This document shows, one piece after another, positions 1 to 9,343 of a stretch of DNA of 64,000 nucleotides; positions within the stretch are counted from its first letter, which is position 1, and the number at the start of each line of letters is the position of its first letter. The DNA is from Bacteroidota bacterium (GTDB lineage Bacteria > Bacteroidota > Bacteroidia > Bacteroidales > Paludibacteraceae): positions 1 through 64,000 of the forward strand of contig JAJYBB010000010.1 of the NCBI GenBank assembly GCA_021779195.1, given 5' to 3'. The notes beneath the pieces were generated by a model. That model was not told the origin of the DNA, searched no databases, and worked only from the letters and a program-made list of their open reading frames with translations. Both the position numbers and the translations under genes were made by a program.

Positions 1-934
1 TTTTTTTTATTCTACAAAAGATTTTGAGAAATTATTTATGCTCTTTAGAATGTTTCCCTTTTTATGTTACTATATCTCTGATAGTTAAATATGAAATCTT
101 TTTTGAAAAAAATTGGCGATAGCAAATCAAACCTCATAAATAAACACTGATTTGCCATATATTTGAATTATTAGAACAACTTTCAATCAGAAACAATCTG
201 GAAAAAAAATAAGCCAGAAATATTTGTTCGTTTTGAAACTATGAATCTCCCCCGAAAATTCAAATTATTTATTTTGACCGCTAAAGTCTCAAAAATAAAA
301 CTATGAAACAAGTGCTTTGAGAAATACAACTGCAAAATGGGTTAAGTATTCGAAATACCAGATAATGAATCATAGACAAAACGTATGATATTCAATACTA
401 ACTAAAAAATTCTTATTTCAGGAAGAAATAGATAAAATGTGAATTATTCAGTTCCATTAGAAGAATCAATGAATCAATGCTTTACTGTTATATTAGCAAG
501 TACAAATTCTTTTTAATACTTTTGTCTGTTCATTGCTGGAGTAAATAATTTAAGTAAGGAATAATTATTCATCAAAAGGAAGCTGAAATAGATAATGTCG
601 TATGATTCAACTTAAATTTCAATAAGAATAGAACGTTGACGGAATATCTCGACATATCTCGACGTTCCGTTTCAAATGGAATTTGCAAGTATAACGGATT
701 TAAAGCACAGCTTTGTCAAGATGATTTTCAAATATTTATATTGATTTCAGTCATGTAAGCATGATTGAAATCAATATAAGTATTATTCCGTGAACATCCG
801 CAAAATTCATAAAAACCCACACTCAATTGTTATATAAAACGAAACATTGTATTCTGACCATTACTCACTTAAGATAAAATAAAAAGAAGCGAGACAATAA
901 TATTATACTATTTACAAAATAATCAGTTTAAAAA
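1..934. other. AT-rich stretch with no recognisable gene
   Basis: I see no convincing coding frame in either strand. The stretch is strongly AT-rich. It holds a long hairpin (736-779). It also holds a small inverted repeat (ACGGAA at about 639-644, TTCCGT at about 665-670) flanking a tandem repeat of the ten-mer ATATCTCGAC. No TAnnTTTG promoter sits convincingly in front of the first gene. It may be the 3' flank of a gene lying outside the window. Confidence 0.5.
736..779. repeat. 20-bp hairpin, 4-nt loop
   Basis: The arms 736-755 and 760-779 pair over 20 bases with one G-T wobble, around the loop TAAG. There is no uninterrupted T-run after either arm, so it is not a classic intrinsic terminator. 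A bidirectional transcript end, a palindromic repeat element or a protein site are all possible. Seen directly; function inferred. Confidence 0.6.
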
Positions 935-1534
935 GTGCAAGTACTCAATTATAACCTTCCCGATTTCGGGTTACTACAGAGCAAAACAGATGCTTCATTA
1001 GTTTGGATACCCGACAAAACTTATATTGTTCTCGGCGCCTCCAACCGCGCAGAATCGGCACTACATACAGATCGTGTTGAAAAAGATGAAATTAACGTGT
1101 TGAAGCGTCCATCGGGAGGACAAACCGTGATGCTCACCCCACTTAATATTGTAATTGCTACGGTACGGGTGGAGCCAATAATGGTACAACCAAAAGATGT
1201 TTTCGACCGGACAAACCAAATCGTTATATCTGTACTTAAATCGTTTGGAATAAAAGGACTTCATTTAACAGGAATCTCAGATATCGCGATTAACGGAATG
1301 AAGATTCTCGGTTCGGCAATTTATCGAAAAAAAGATGTTTTGTTATATCATGCAGTTTTGAATGTGGCTGAACCGGCTTCAACATTTGAATATTATTTAC
1401 AACATCCTCAAAAAGAACCCGATTACCGACAAGGAAGAACACACGCCGATTTTGTTACTTCCCTTTATAAAGAAGGGTTTTCAGCGACCCAAATTCAACT
1501 ACAAATTGCATTGGAAAAGGCATTAAATGATTGA
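935..1534 (+). CDS. Lipoate-protein ligase A family protein (short, catalytic domain only)
   Basis: Members of the LplA/LipB/BirA fold transfer lipoate or octanoate to the lipoyl domains of 2-oxoacid dehydrogenases and GcvH. Visible here are the ligand-loop motif RPSGG (residues 58-62, corresponding to RRxGGG in LplA) and GMKILGSA (121-128), whose Lys123 matches the lysine that contacts lipoyl-AMP. At 199 residues it is shorter than LplA (about 330) and lacks the accessory C-terminal domain, so it could be a transferase or a ligase partner. The start is GTG; an in-frame TAA lies immediately upstream (929-931), so no longer start is possible. It stands alone, converging on the fucosidase gene. 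The family call is good; the substrate is not settled. Confidence 0.75.
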   Translation: MQVLNYNLPDFGLLQSKTDASLVWIPDKTYIVLGASNRAESALHTDRVEKDEINVLKRPSGGQTVMLTPLNIVIATVRVEPIMVQPKDVFDRTNQIVISVLKSFGIKGLHLTGISDIAINGMKILGSAIYRKKDVLLYHAVLNVAEPASTFEYYLQHPQKEPDYRQGRTHADFVTSLYKEGFSATQIQLQIALEKALND

Positions 1535-1897
1535 ACGAAATTTAAAGTAGATCGTTCACCAAAACTGACCAGATCGTTCATATCTAAACAGCTATCGCAC
1601 GAATGCATCGTGTGGTTATTTCTTCAATTTTTTTACTCCACGCGATGCAATCCACGCAGGAGCGAGGAAGATGAATATTCGCATATCTTTGAACCTCCTT
1701 TTAGCTAAACAACTTTTTATTTTATTGAACAGTCTTTCAAAAAAAAATACATGCAGAAAACACATCTTTCTATTTTAGAATGATATACCTGAAAATCCTG
1801 ATTAAGAAACAGAACCTGTAAAGCAAAAGAAATAGATCATAGGATTGCAATTTTAGGTTAATGACACAACCGAAAAAAATAATGAATTTCATTTTAA

Positions 1898-1938
1898 AAA
1901 ATGCCTGAGCAAATAATTTTGATTTACTCAGGCATTTT
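1898..1938 (-). terminator. Intrinsic terminator of the glycosidase cluster
   Basis: A perfect 12-bp stem (1898-1909 with 1927-1938) lies directly beside the fucosidase stop codon. On the minus strand it is followed by a T-run (complement of the A tract at 1896-1900). It closes the minus-strand hydrolase series. Confidence 0.8.
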
Positions 1939-1940
1939 AA

Positions 1941-3290
1941 TCAGTTCGCTTTGGCTTTTGGTATCCCATTCACTTCTACTACCATGATTGAATTAATTTT
2001 ATCAGGAGCGTTGTGCGGTATTTCAATTTTTATTATTGAAGAAGTCAGTTGATACGTTAATAATTTTTCAGGATTATTCAATAAATAGATTTTCTTAATC
2101 CGGTTGGCTAAAGCCGGAATTTCTAAAGTTCCATTTTGAGGCCAGTAGAAAACGTGAATAAATAATTTGCCATTCCGTTTTGTGAAATATCCCCATTCTG
2201 GTTGAACGGCGAACGGACTTCGGGTGGCAGCATAAATGCTTTGTTTATTATTGTCCATCCATTTTCCCATTTCCGAAAGAATGTTTACTGTTTGTTTGGT
2301 CAGCGAGCCATCGCCTTTAGGACCGATATTCAGCAGATAATTCCCATCTTTCGAAACGACCTCCACCAATTGTCTGATCAGGACGGCTGGTGCTTTGTAA
2401 TCACTATCGGCAGCATTATATCCCCACGATTTATTCATGGTTTGGCAGGTTTCCCATGGCCTTGATTCGGGTTTTTCAGGAATCTTTTGTTCTGGACACA
2501 TCCAGTCGCCAAGCCCGGCGCCTCTGAAAACACGTTCGTTGATAAGCAGTTTTGGATTCAGTCTTACAAGGAATTTATATAGATCGATACCATCGCTTTT
2601 TGTCCACCAACTGTTCAGTGTGGGTTCATTTGAATTATAGGTCCAGTCGCCATCAAACCATAAAATATCAGGATGATACCTGTCAATCAGTTCTTTCAGT
2701 TGAGCTTTCATGTCGCGGATATAATCGGCGCATGCTTCCGTACTCTTCATGGTTGAATACATCTGTCCATTTGTTTCTGAAATGGTTTGAGAGGCATGAT
2801 TCCAATCCAAAATGGAATAGTACAAGCCGAATTTGATACCATCCAACCTGCACGCATCCCGCAATTCTTTCAGAATATCTCTTTGACCGAATTTTGTAAA
2901 TTGTGGTAAATCATAGAATTTTGTTCCAGTAACATCTTTAAAACTTGCTACATGGGTATCCCACATCGAAAATCCTTCATGATGTTTGGCAGTAATCACT
3001 AAATATTTCATACCTGCCCTTTTTGCCAAATCGGCAATTTCTTTTGCATTGAAATGTATTGGATCAAATTTAGCTGTCACGTTGGTTTGATAATCTTGTT
3101 TTGACCATTTTTCGATGGAAAAAGCCCATTCACCATGTCCTAAAAAGGAATATGACCCAAAATGGATAAACATGCCGAAGCGGTCGTTATACCACCATTT
3201 CATTTTGGGCGGAACCGAATATTGCGCTGAGGTCTGAAAAATTAACAGCAAAATAAAGAGTACGATCAAATAAAAGCGTTTTATGTTCAT
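1941..3290 (-). CDS. GH29 alpha-L-fucosidase, secreted
   Basis: Predicted to remove terminal alpha-L-fucose from oligosaccharides outside the cytoplasm. A hydrophobic signal peptide (about residues 1-22, ending TSAQ) precedes the GH29 start signature RFGMFIHFG (38-45). KHHEGF (102-107) contributes to the fucose pocket. WFDGDW (211-216) carries the expected nucleophile Asp213, and NIGPKGDG follows at about 321. The length of 449 residues suits the two-domain bacterial family. It is the last gene of the minus-strand hydrolase series, 251 bp after the GH3 gene, and ends at a terminator. Fucose decorates some plant xyloglucans, which fits the neighbours, but host or algal glycans are also possible substrates. 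Confidence 0.9.
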   Translation of the reverse strand: MNIKRFYLIVLFILLLIFQTSAQYSVPPKMKWWYNDRFGMFIHFGSYSFLGHGEWAFSIEKWSKQDYQTNVTAKFDPIHFNAKEIADLAKRAGMKYLVITAKHHEGFSMWDTHVASFKDVTGTKFYDLPQFTKFGQRDILKELRDACRLDGIKFGLYYSILDWNHASQTISETNGQMYSTMKSTEACADYIRDMKAQLKELIDRYHPDILWFDGDWTYNSNEPTLNSWWTKSDGIDLYKFLVRLNPKLLINERVFRGAGLGDWMCPEQKIPEKPESRPWETCQTMNKSWGYNAADSDYKAPAVLIRQLVEVVSKDGNYLLNIGPKGDGSLTKQTVNILSEMGKWMDNNKQSIYAATRSPFAVQPEWGYFTKRNGKLFIHVFYWPQNGTLEIPALANRIKKIYLLNNPEKLLTYQLTSSIIKIEIPHNAPDKINSIMVVEVNGIPKAKAN

Positions 3291-3541
3291 TCTAATGGAT
3301 TATTAATGTTGTAAAATTGAATCTTTTTCATCATCAATGTCAGACAAAAACCAAACAAAGGGAAAATTGAAAAAGTGGCAAAAGCTAAATCTAATCGACA
3401 AAAAATTTACTGCGCTAAACTGTTTATTTAGAATGATAGTCCGAACAAGTCAAAATTTATCATAATACGTATGATTTGATTTTAGTGTTTTTCAACCTGT
3501 AAATGCTTTAGACGTATCACAACAAGCTGATTAATCTTATT

Positions 3542-5749
3542 TCAGTGAAGTTCGTTTAATGTAAATTTTTCTGTTCCTCTGATGTCAGCGGATGATGCTC
3601 CAATCAGTACTTTAAACGTTCCGGGTTCGGCAACCCATTCATGTTTTTTATCGTCAAAAAATGACAGGGCATCTTTTTTGATGGTAAAATTCACCCGCTT
3701 TTCTTCTCCCGGGCTGAGCCATATTTTTTGGAAACCTTTCAGTTCTTTTTCCGGGCGTGGCAACGACGATTTTTCATCCGTAATATACATTTGAACAATT
3801 TCAAATCCATCAACTTTTCCTGTATTTTTAACTTTTACAGATACAGTAATACTATCGGTTGCAGTCATGGATGACGATGACAATGAAGGCTTACCGTAAC
3901 TGAAAGTAGTGTACGACAATCCGTAACCAAACGGGAAGAGAGGTTTTATCTTTTTGGTATCGAACCAGCGGTAACCCACCAGAATATCTTCTTTGTAAAT
4001 TTCTTTGATGCTATCACCCGGATAAGCGATGATGCCAAACGAATGTGAACCATAATCACCGAGTTTCACACCAAAAGTGAAGGGCAGTTTTCCACTTGGA
4101 TTTACATTGCCCGAAAGGACGTTGGCAATGGCATGCCCCGATTCGGAACCACCATACCAGGCTTGTACAAGAGTAGTGGCTTTTGAAATCCACGGCATTT
4201 CGTAAGCATTTCCACTCAGCATCACCAGAATCACGTTTTTGTTTACTTTCAGCAGTTCGGAAATAAGTTCATTTTGCTCAAAAGGCAAACTGTACGTAAT
4301 GCGGTCGGCTCCTTCGCAATCCTGCTGCGAGTTTTTGTTTAATCCGCCCACAAAGATGACCAGATCGGACTTTGCGGCCAAATCCACCGCTTCTTTCCGA
4401 ATGATGGCTGCATCATAGGGCGAAGGGTTCACTTTATCGTATTCCACTTTGCCTGAAGCATAGCCCATGGCATATTTTATTTTATCGGCACCGAATTTTT
4501 CCGTTAAACCTTGAAGCGATGAAATTTCGTATTTCGGTTTAAGTTCCGATGATCCGCCTCCTTCAGTTAAACTACGGGTGGCATTTTCACCAATTATTGC
4601 AATGGTTTTGTAACGCGATTTATCAATCGGAAGTAATCCGGCTGAGTTTTTAAGTAACACAATGCCCTGTTCAGAGATGCGACGACAAACATCGAAATGA
4701 TCGGGCCCTGCAAAAGAGCCGAAGGGTTTGTTCTGATTCATGGCTGTCCGGAAAATAAGGCGCAGAATGCGGGCGGCTTTTTCGTCGACATTCGAAACTG
4801 GAATTTCGCCTGACTGAAGCATTTTCAAATAAGGATCGGCCAGATAATAGTTTTTATAAGCATTGGCTCTGTTGGACGAAAATCCGTTTGTCCAGCTTCC
4901 CATCTCAATATCTAATCCGTTCAAAGCGGCATTTTTTGTGTCGTGAGCGGCACCCCAGTCGCTGATGACGCAGCCATCAAAACCCCATTCTCCCTTGAGA
5001 ATTTTCATAAGAGTCAACTCATTTTCGCAGGCATATTGACCCCGAATTTTGTTATACGACCCCATTACTGACCAGACTTTTCCCTTTGTAACAGCTGCTT
5101 TAAATGCCGGCAAATAAATTTCATGCAAGGCCCTGTCGCTGAGTTCAACGTCGATATTCCCGCGCCATTTCTCCTGATTGTTGAGCATATAATGTTTAAT
5201 GCAGGCTGAAACTCCGTTTGCCTGAACCCCCTGAATATAAGGTACAACCATTTTTGAAGTGAGGTATGGATCTTCGCCGAAATATTCGAAATTGCGTCCG
5301 TTCAAAGGGGTGCGGTAAATGTTCACCCCCGGACCGAGCAAAACGTCTTTATGGCGGTAGCGCGCTTCTTCTCCGATGGACTTTCCGTATAAATGAGCCA
5401 TTTCAGGATTCCATGAGGCTGCAAGGCAGGTAAGAGCCGGGAATGCGGTACACGAATCGTTTGTCCAACCAGCATGATTCCAGCTGTCCCACATTATTTC
5501 CATGCGGATACCATGCGGTCCGTCGCTCATCCAAAGTTCAGGAATTCCCAATCGGGGTACGCCGTGGGTAGAAAACTTAGATTCTGCGGTACATAAACCG
5601 ACTTTTTCTTCGAGCGTCATGCGCGACAAGGCATCTTTAATTCTGACTTCAATAGGCTGATTTAGATCGAGATATGCCGGAAGTTTAGTTTGTGCATTTA
5701 TTGAAAATACATATAGCAACAGGATGAATGATAGAATAGATTTTTTCAT
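3542..5749 (-). CDS. GH3 beta-glucosidase/beta-xylosidase, secreted
   Basis: A retaining exo-glycosidase of family GH3, acting on beta-linked glucose or xylose ends. Layout: signal peptide (1-19), (beta/alpha)8 domain from about residue 35 with KHY (185-187), nucleophile Asp264 in VISDWG, an alpha/beta sandwich domain in the middle (GGLNKNSQQDCEGADR, FGYGLSYTTF), and an FnIII-like C-terminal domain from about residue 640. At 735 residues it has the full family length. It lies 20 bp from the GH39 gene and is probably co-transcribed with it. The aglycone cannot be read from sequence; beta-glucosidase on xyloglucan or cello-oligosaccharides is my first guess. Confidence 0.9.
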   Translation of the reverse strand: MKKSILSFILLLYVFSINAQTKLPAYLDLNQPIEVRIKDALSRMTLEEKVGLCTAESKFSTHGVPRLGIPELWMSDGPHGIRMEIMWDSWNHAGWTNDSCTAFPALTCLAASWNPEMAHLYGKSIGEEARYRHKDVLLGPGVNIYRTPLNGRNFEYFGEDPYLTSKMVVPYIQGVQANGVSACIKHYMLNNQEKWRGNIDVELSDRALHEIYLPAFKAAVTKGKVWSVMGSYNKIRGQYACENELTLMKILKGEWGFDGCVISDWGAAHDTKNAALNGLDIEMGSWTNGFSSNRANAYKNYYLADPYLKMLQSGEIPVSNVDEKAARILRLIFRTAMNQNKPFGSFAGPDHFDVCRRISEQGIVLLKNSAGLLPIDKSRYKTIAIIGENATRSLTEGGGSSELKPKYEISSLQGLTEKFGADKIKYAMGYASGKVEYDKVNPSPYDAAIIRKEAVDLAAKSDLVIFVGGLNKNSQQDCEGADRITYSLPFEQNELISELLKVNKNVILVMLSGNAYEMPWISKATTLVQAWYGGSESGHAIANVLSGNVNPSGKLPFTFGVKLGDYGSHSFGIIAYPGDSIKEIYKEDILVGYRWFDTKKIKPLFPFGYGLSYTTFSYGKPSLSSSSMTATDSITVSVKVKNTGKVDGFEIVQMYITDEKSSLPRPEKELKGFQKIWLSPGEEKRVNFTIKKDALSFFDDKKHEWVAEPGTFKVLIGASSADIRGTEKFTLNELH

Positions 5750-5769
5750 GGAAAATTATATTAAATAAA

Positions 5770-7335
5770 TTATTGTTTGATTAATTTCAGAAGATAAACA
5801 TCGTTTTCACACAGATCAAACTTATGGGAAAAATGCTGTTCATTGGTTATTGTAATATCCTCATTTACAACAGGCGAATCGTTGTTTTTATGTTTTATAA
5901 AATCGACCTGTTCTTTCGAAAGCTGAGCCGGTTTTCCCAAATCGAGATAGGTAGTAAATGCATCATTTTGCCGGTAACCTGTTTTAAATATTTCCAACTT
6001 GTATTTTCCGGCAGGTACATTTGAAATATAGATTTTCAGTTTACCGGCAAATTTTGACGGCAAATCACGGACGTACCATGCCTGATCATTCACTGAATCG
6101 TCGGGAAGAGTGTAGGTGAAATTCCATAATAACCCCTGGATATTCCCTGAAGCATCTTTGCAAATCCACGAACAGGAGTCGGAATTCTGAAGTTCGGTAC
6201 TACCAAGCTGATTCAGATATTTGAATGCGTAAAACGCCGGTTTGGCAATACCCTGCAGGTTCAATAATCCAAAACCACCGTGAAAGGGCTTGAAACGCGG
6301 TCCAGCTTCTTCGAAAATGTCGGTAAATGTCCAGTAGGACATTGAATTTGGCGCATTTCCGGCTTGTTTGATTTTTTGTAAAATATAAGCAGCTTCGTGG
6401 TAACTGTCGTGAATCGGGTCGGCAGGCGTGTAGGACGAACTCCATTCAGTATAATGCAATTCGAGGTTGGGAAATGCTGATCGGGCAATTTGCTGGCGTG
6501 AGTGAATGATATCGCCACTGACACTCATGGGATTTTTGTACAAAACAGTTCCTGTATTTCCAAATTCGTCTAAAAAACCCTGTTTTACACCATAAGTATG
6601 CGTGCTGATAAAATCGATGGGAATTTGATTTTTGAAGCAAAAATCAATCATTTCAGGCACCCAGGCAGCTCCTGCAGTTGCCGGACCACCCACACGATAA
6701 GCTTTATTAACAGACTTTATGGCATTTACCGTTGAAGTGTACAATTTGAAATAATCCTGTTGGGTGCCCGCCCAGAATCCATCAAGATTGGGCTCATTCC
6801 ATACTTCGAAATACCATGTTTTCACTTCGGGCGCTCCGTAGCGTTCAGTGAAATGTTCGGTTAGCGCTTTAATCAGGTTACTCCATTTTTCAAAATCTTT
6901 TGGAGGAGTAACATTGCCTCTCCACCAAAAAATTGTTTTTATTCCGCTGGCTAAAGCAGAAGGCATAAAACTCAGTTCCACAAATGGTTTGACATGAATG
7001 CTCAGCAGAAAGTCATACAAAGCATCGATGTACTGAAAATTATATTCAGATTTTCCGTTTTTATCTTCGCGATACACGCCCATGTCATCGGTCAAAAGAC
7101 CGTGCATACGAATGTAACGAAATCCGCAAGTGGCTTTTACGTATGTCAATTGTTGTTGCCAGTCGGCCCGCAAGCCCTCGTTGGCTCTTCCGGCTCCGAC
7201 ACATTCGTTAAACATCTTATTCAACGAACCTTTTGTTTTCGAAAAATCGACCTGTATCGTGCGATTAGTAGCCGAGTTATTCTGAATTAAAATGAATTGA
7301 ATCAGAAAGATAAATGAAATAATGATTTTTTTCAT
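5770..7335 (-). CDS. GH39 beta-xylosidase-like glycoside hydrolase, secreted
   Basis: Family GH39 holds retaining beta-D-xylosidases and alpha-L-iduronidases. The protein has a signal peptide (about 1-22) and a TIM barrel. The clan-A acid/base Glu181 is in VWNEPN, and the nucleophile Glu297 is in LHYTEWSSSY; IRMHG (75-79) is also typical. A beta-sandwich C-terminal part follows from about residue 400. The length of 521 is normal. The gaps to the neighbours are 20-22 bp, indicating one transcript with GH3 and the esterase. Beta-xylosidase is favoured because the neighbours are plant-polysaccharide enzymes. Confidence 0.85.
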   Translation of the reverse strand: MKKIIISFIFLIQFILIQNNSATNRTIQVDFSKTKGSLNKMFNECVGAGRANEGLRADWQQQLTYVKATCGFRYIRMHGLLTDDMGVYREDKNGKSEYNFQYIDALYDFLLSIHVKPFVELSFMPSALASGIKTIFWWRGNVTPPKDFEKWSNLIKALTEHFTERYGAPEVKTWYFEVWNEPNLDGFWAGTQQDYFKLYTSTVNAIKSVNKAYRVGGPATAGAAWVPEMIDFCFKNQIPIDFISTHTYGVKQGFLDEFGNTGTVLYKNPMSVSGDIIHSRQQIARSAFPNLELHYTEWSSSYTPADPIHDSYHEAAYILQKIKQAGNAPNSMSYWTFTDIFEEAGPRFKPFHGGFGLLNLQGIAKPAFYAFKYLNQLGSTELQNSDSCSWICKDASGNIQGLLWNFTYTLPDDSVNDQAWYVRDLPSKFAGKLKIYISNVPAGKYKLEIFKTGYRQNDAFTTYLDLGKPAQLSKEQVDFIKHKNNDSPVVNEDITITNEQHFSHKFDLCENDVYLLKLIKQ

Positions 7336-7357
7336 GTGAAATTTTTGGTTAGTGCGT

Positions 7358-9286
7358 TTATTGCTGGGTTAATTTTTTCCATTTATCAGTCCGGAATGGC
7401 ACAAGGGGTAATCCTGAGGAGTTAATGATATTTCCATCAGGATTGTCGGCCCAATCGTAGCGAACCGCTTCTGGATGAGCCACTTTTTCGGACCAGACAA
7501 TGATTTCATTATCATTAATTATAGCCCGAGCCCAATAGAATTTTTTATCTGAGCCAGCCATACTCAACCCACGCGGAACCTGATGATCGCTTGTAGTCAT
7601 CCCAGATTGATTGATGTACAAATATATCTTATTTTTTTTAATTTTCAATTGCTGAAAGCGAGGTGAAGAAGAAACTTGTGATTCCCCATACACTTTTCGG
7701 AGTGCTTCGAGCGCTAACCGGAGACCAACTTCCTGTTTATTAAGCGGATGAATGCTTTCGACTTCTCCCAAATCGATGGTGCAGGCCATGCCGGTTTCGG
7801 GTAATGAAAGTGCCATGGATTGCGCCTCGCGAAGTTCTGCCCATTCACTTTCGACAGGTGTTGGCTGCTGTTTACGGTAGTTGGGAAGTTGCACGAACAA
7901 AAAGGGCAAATAACCTTGTTGCCAGCGAATCCGCCAATCGTTGATCAGCATTGGAAATAAAGTCTGGTAATGGTAAGCAAGCGTGTCGTTGGCTTCGCCC
8001 TGATACCAGATAAATCCTTTTAAAGCATACGGAATGACGGGTTTTACCATGCAGTTGTATAGAAAATCCGGATAATACTGGTAATTTTTAATTTTTGGAA
8101 CAACCGGTTCCAGTTGTTCGTTGTATTTCCATTGACCACTCAGACTGACAGTATCTTTCTCATTAGCCAGATAAATATTTTTTGCTGGTGGATTCAGACC
8201 TCCGCCACCCCAAAGTACGGACATTCGAAGAGCAATTACATTTTCTCCTTCATGCAGTAGATGAGCGGGAAGCTTGTAGGTATGATTTTTAGCTGCGTTC
8301 CAAATCGTTCTGGCTAGTTCTTTTCCATTGACATAGAGCGAATAATTCATTTCCGGATGCCCGAGATGAATAGATATTGAATTGTCCAGAAATTTTTTTT
8401 GCAGAACAATCGATTTTCGTAACCATACAATTCCTTCGAACGGATAAATTTTCCAGTTTCGAATTACGGAGGGCATTTGCAGTGTTTTCCAGTTTTTATC
8501 GTTATAATCCGGCAGGGGAATGGATTTATCTGTTTCGTTTTGAGGATGATAAACTATATCCCAAAAACGGATCAGATTCAGACTGTCACGAATGAAATGA
8601 CGGGTGGTAATGCTGTCGTCGGCCAACACTCTGTCTCGGGTGATGGCGGATGACAGCAGCATTTCGCGCGATGTCCAGGCTTCGACAGGCGATCCGCCCC
8701 AGGTGCTTTGAATTACTCCGACCGGAATGCCCTTTTCCGAATAGATTTTTCGGGCAAAATAGTAGGCAACAGCTGAATAATTAGCTACATGCAATGAGTC
8801 GCAATTGTTCCAGCTTCCACCTGAAACATCATTTTCGGTATGAAAATTCATTTTGTGTGGTACGACAAAAAAACGAATGTCCAGATAATTTGCTTGACTG
8901 ATTTCTACCTTTGCGTTGGCGGCTTCAGACACTTTCAGTTCCATGTTCGACTGCCCTGAAGCAAACCAGACATCGCCGAGCAAAATGTTTATAAATTTTT
9001 TTAGATCAGGATATTTCCCATTTTCGGAAATATCAAGTTGATAAGGACCTCCGGCTGGTTGAGATGGCAAAAATACTTTCCACTGTCCTCCTAAATCTGC
9101 TATTGTCCTGTTTTTATAGCCTTTGAACCGAATAATGATGGTATCGCCAGGGTAAGCTTTTCCACAAACCGGAACCGGCATATCGCGTTGTAGAATCATG
9201 CCGTTTCCGAAAATTCGTGGTAACCATAATTGCCCAGAAGTAAAAAATGGAATAATCAGTAAAACCGATAAAAGTTTTGATCGCAT
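7358..9286 (-). CDS. SGNH-type sialate O-acetylesterase-like carbohydrate esterase
   Basis: These 9-O-acetylesterase homologues remove acetyl groups from sugars; in plant-glycan clusters they usually act on acetylated xylan or xyloglucan. The signal peptide is followed by GDVWFASGQSNMEL (from residue 104) with catalytic Ser113. WYQGEAN is the second SGNH block, and the dyad region IDLGEVESIHPLNK carries the His. An inserted beta-sandwich (LWGGGGLNPPAKNIYL region) is usual for the family. At 642 residues it is full length. It sits between GH31 (57 bp) and GH39 (22 bp). Deacetylation would open side chains to the neighbouring exo-glycosidases. Confidence 0.88.
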   Translation of the reverse strand: MRSKLLSVLLIIPFFTSGQLWLPRIFGNGMILQRDMPVPVCGKAYPGDTIIIRFKGYKNRTIADLGGQWKVFLPSQPAGGPYQLDISENGKYPDLKKFINILLGDVWFASGQSNMELKVSEAANAKVEISQANYLDIRFFVVPHKMNFHTENDVSGGSWNNCDSLHVANYSAVAYYFARKIYSEKGIPVGVIQSTWGGSPVEAWTSREMLLSSAITRDRVLADDSITTRHFIRDSLNLIRFWDIVYHPQNETDKSIPLPDYNDKNWKTLQMPSVIRNWKIYPFEGIVWLRKSIVLQKKFLDNSISIHLGHPEMNYSLYVNGKELARTIWNAAKNHTYKLPAHLLHEGENVIALRMSVLWGGGGLNPPAKNIYLANEKDTVSLSGQWKYNEQLEPVVPKIKNYQYYPDFLYNCMVKPVIPYALKGFIWYQGEANDTLAYHYQTLFPMLINDWRIRWQQGYLPFLFVQLPNYRKQQPTPVESEWAELREAQSMALSLPETGMACTIDLGEVESIHPLNKQEVGLRLALEALRKVYGESQVSSSPRFQQLKIKKNKIYLYINQSGMTTSDHQVPRGLSMAGSDKKFYWARAIINDNEIIVWSEKVAHPEAVRYDWADNPDGNIINSSGLPLVPFRTDKWKKLTQQ

Positions 9287-9343
9287 GTTTCAGTATTTAA
9301 TTTTATTTAATTTCATAGGTTACACCATCCATTTTACCTTCAG

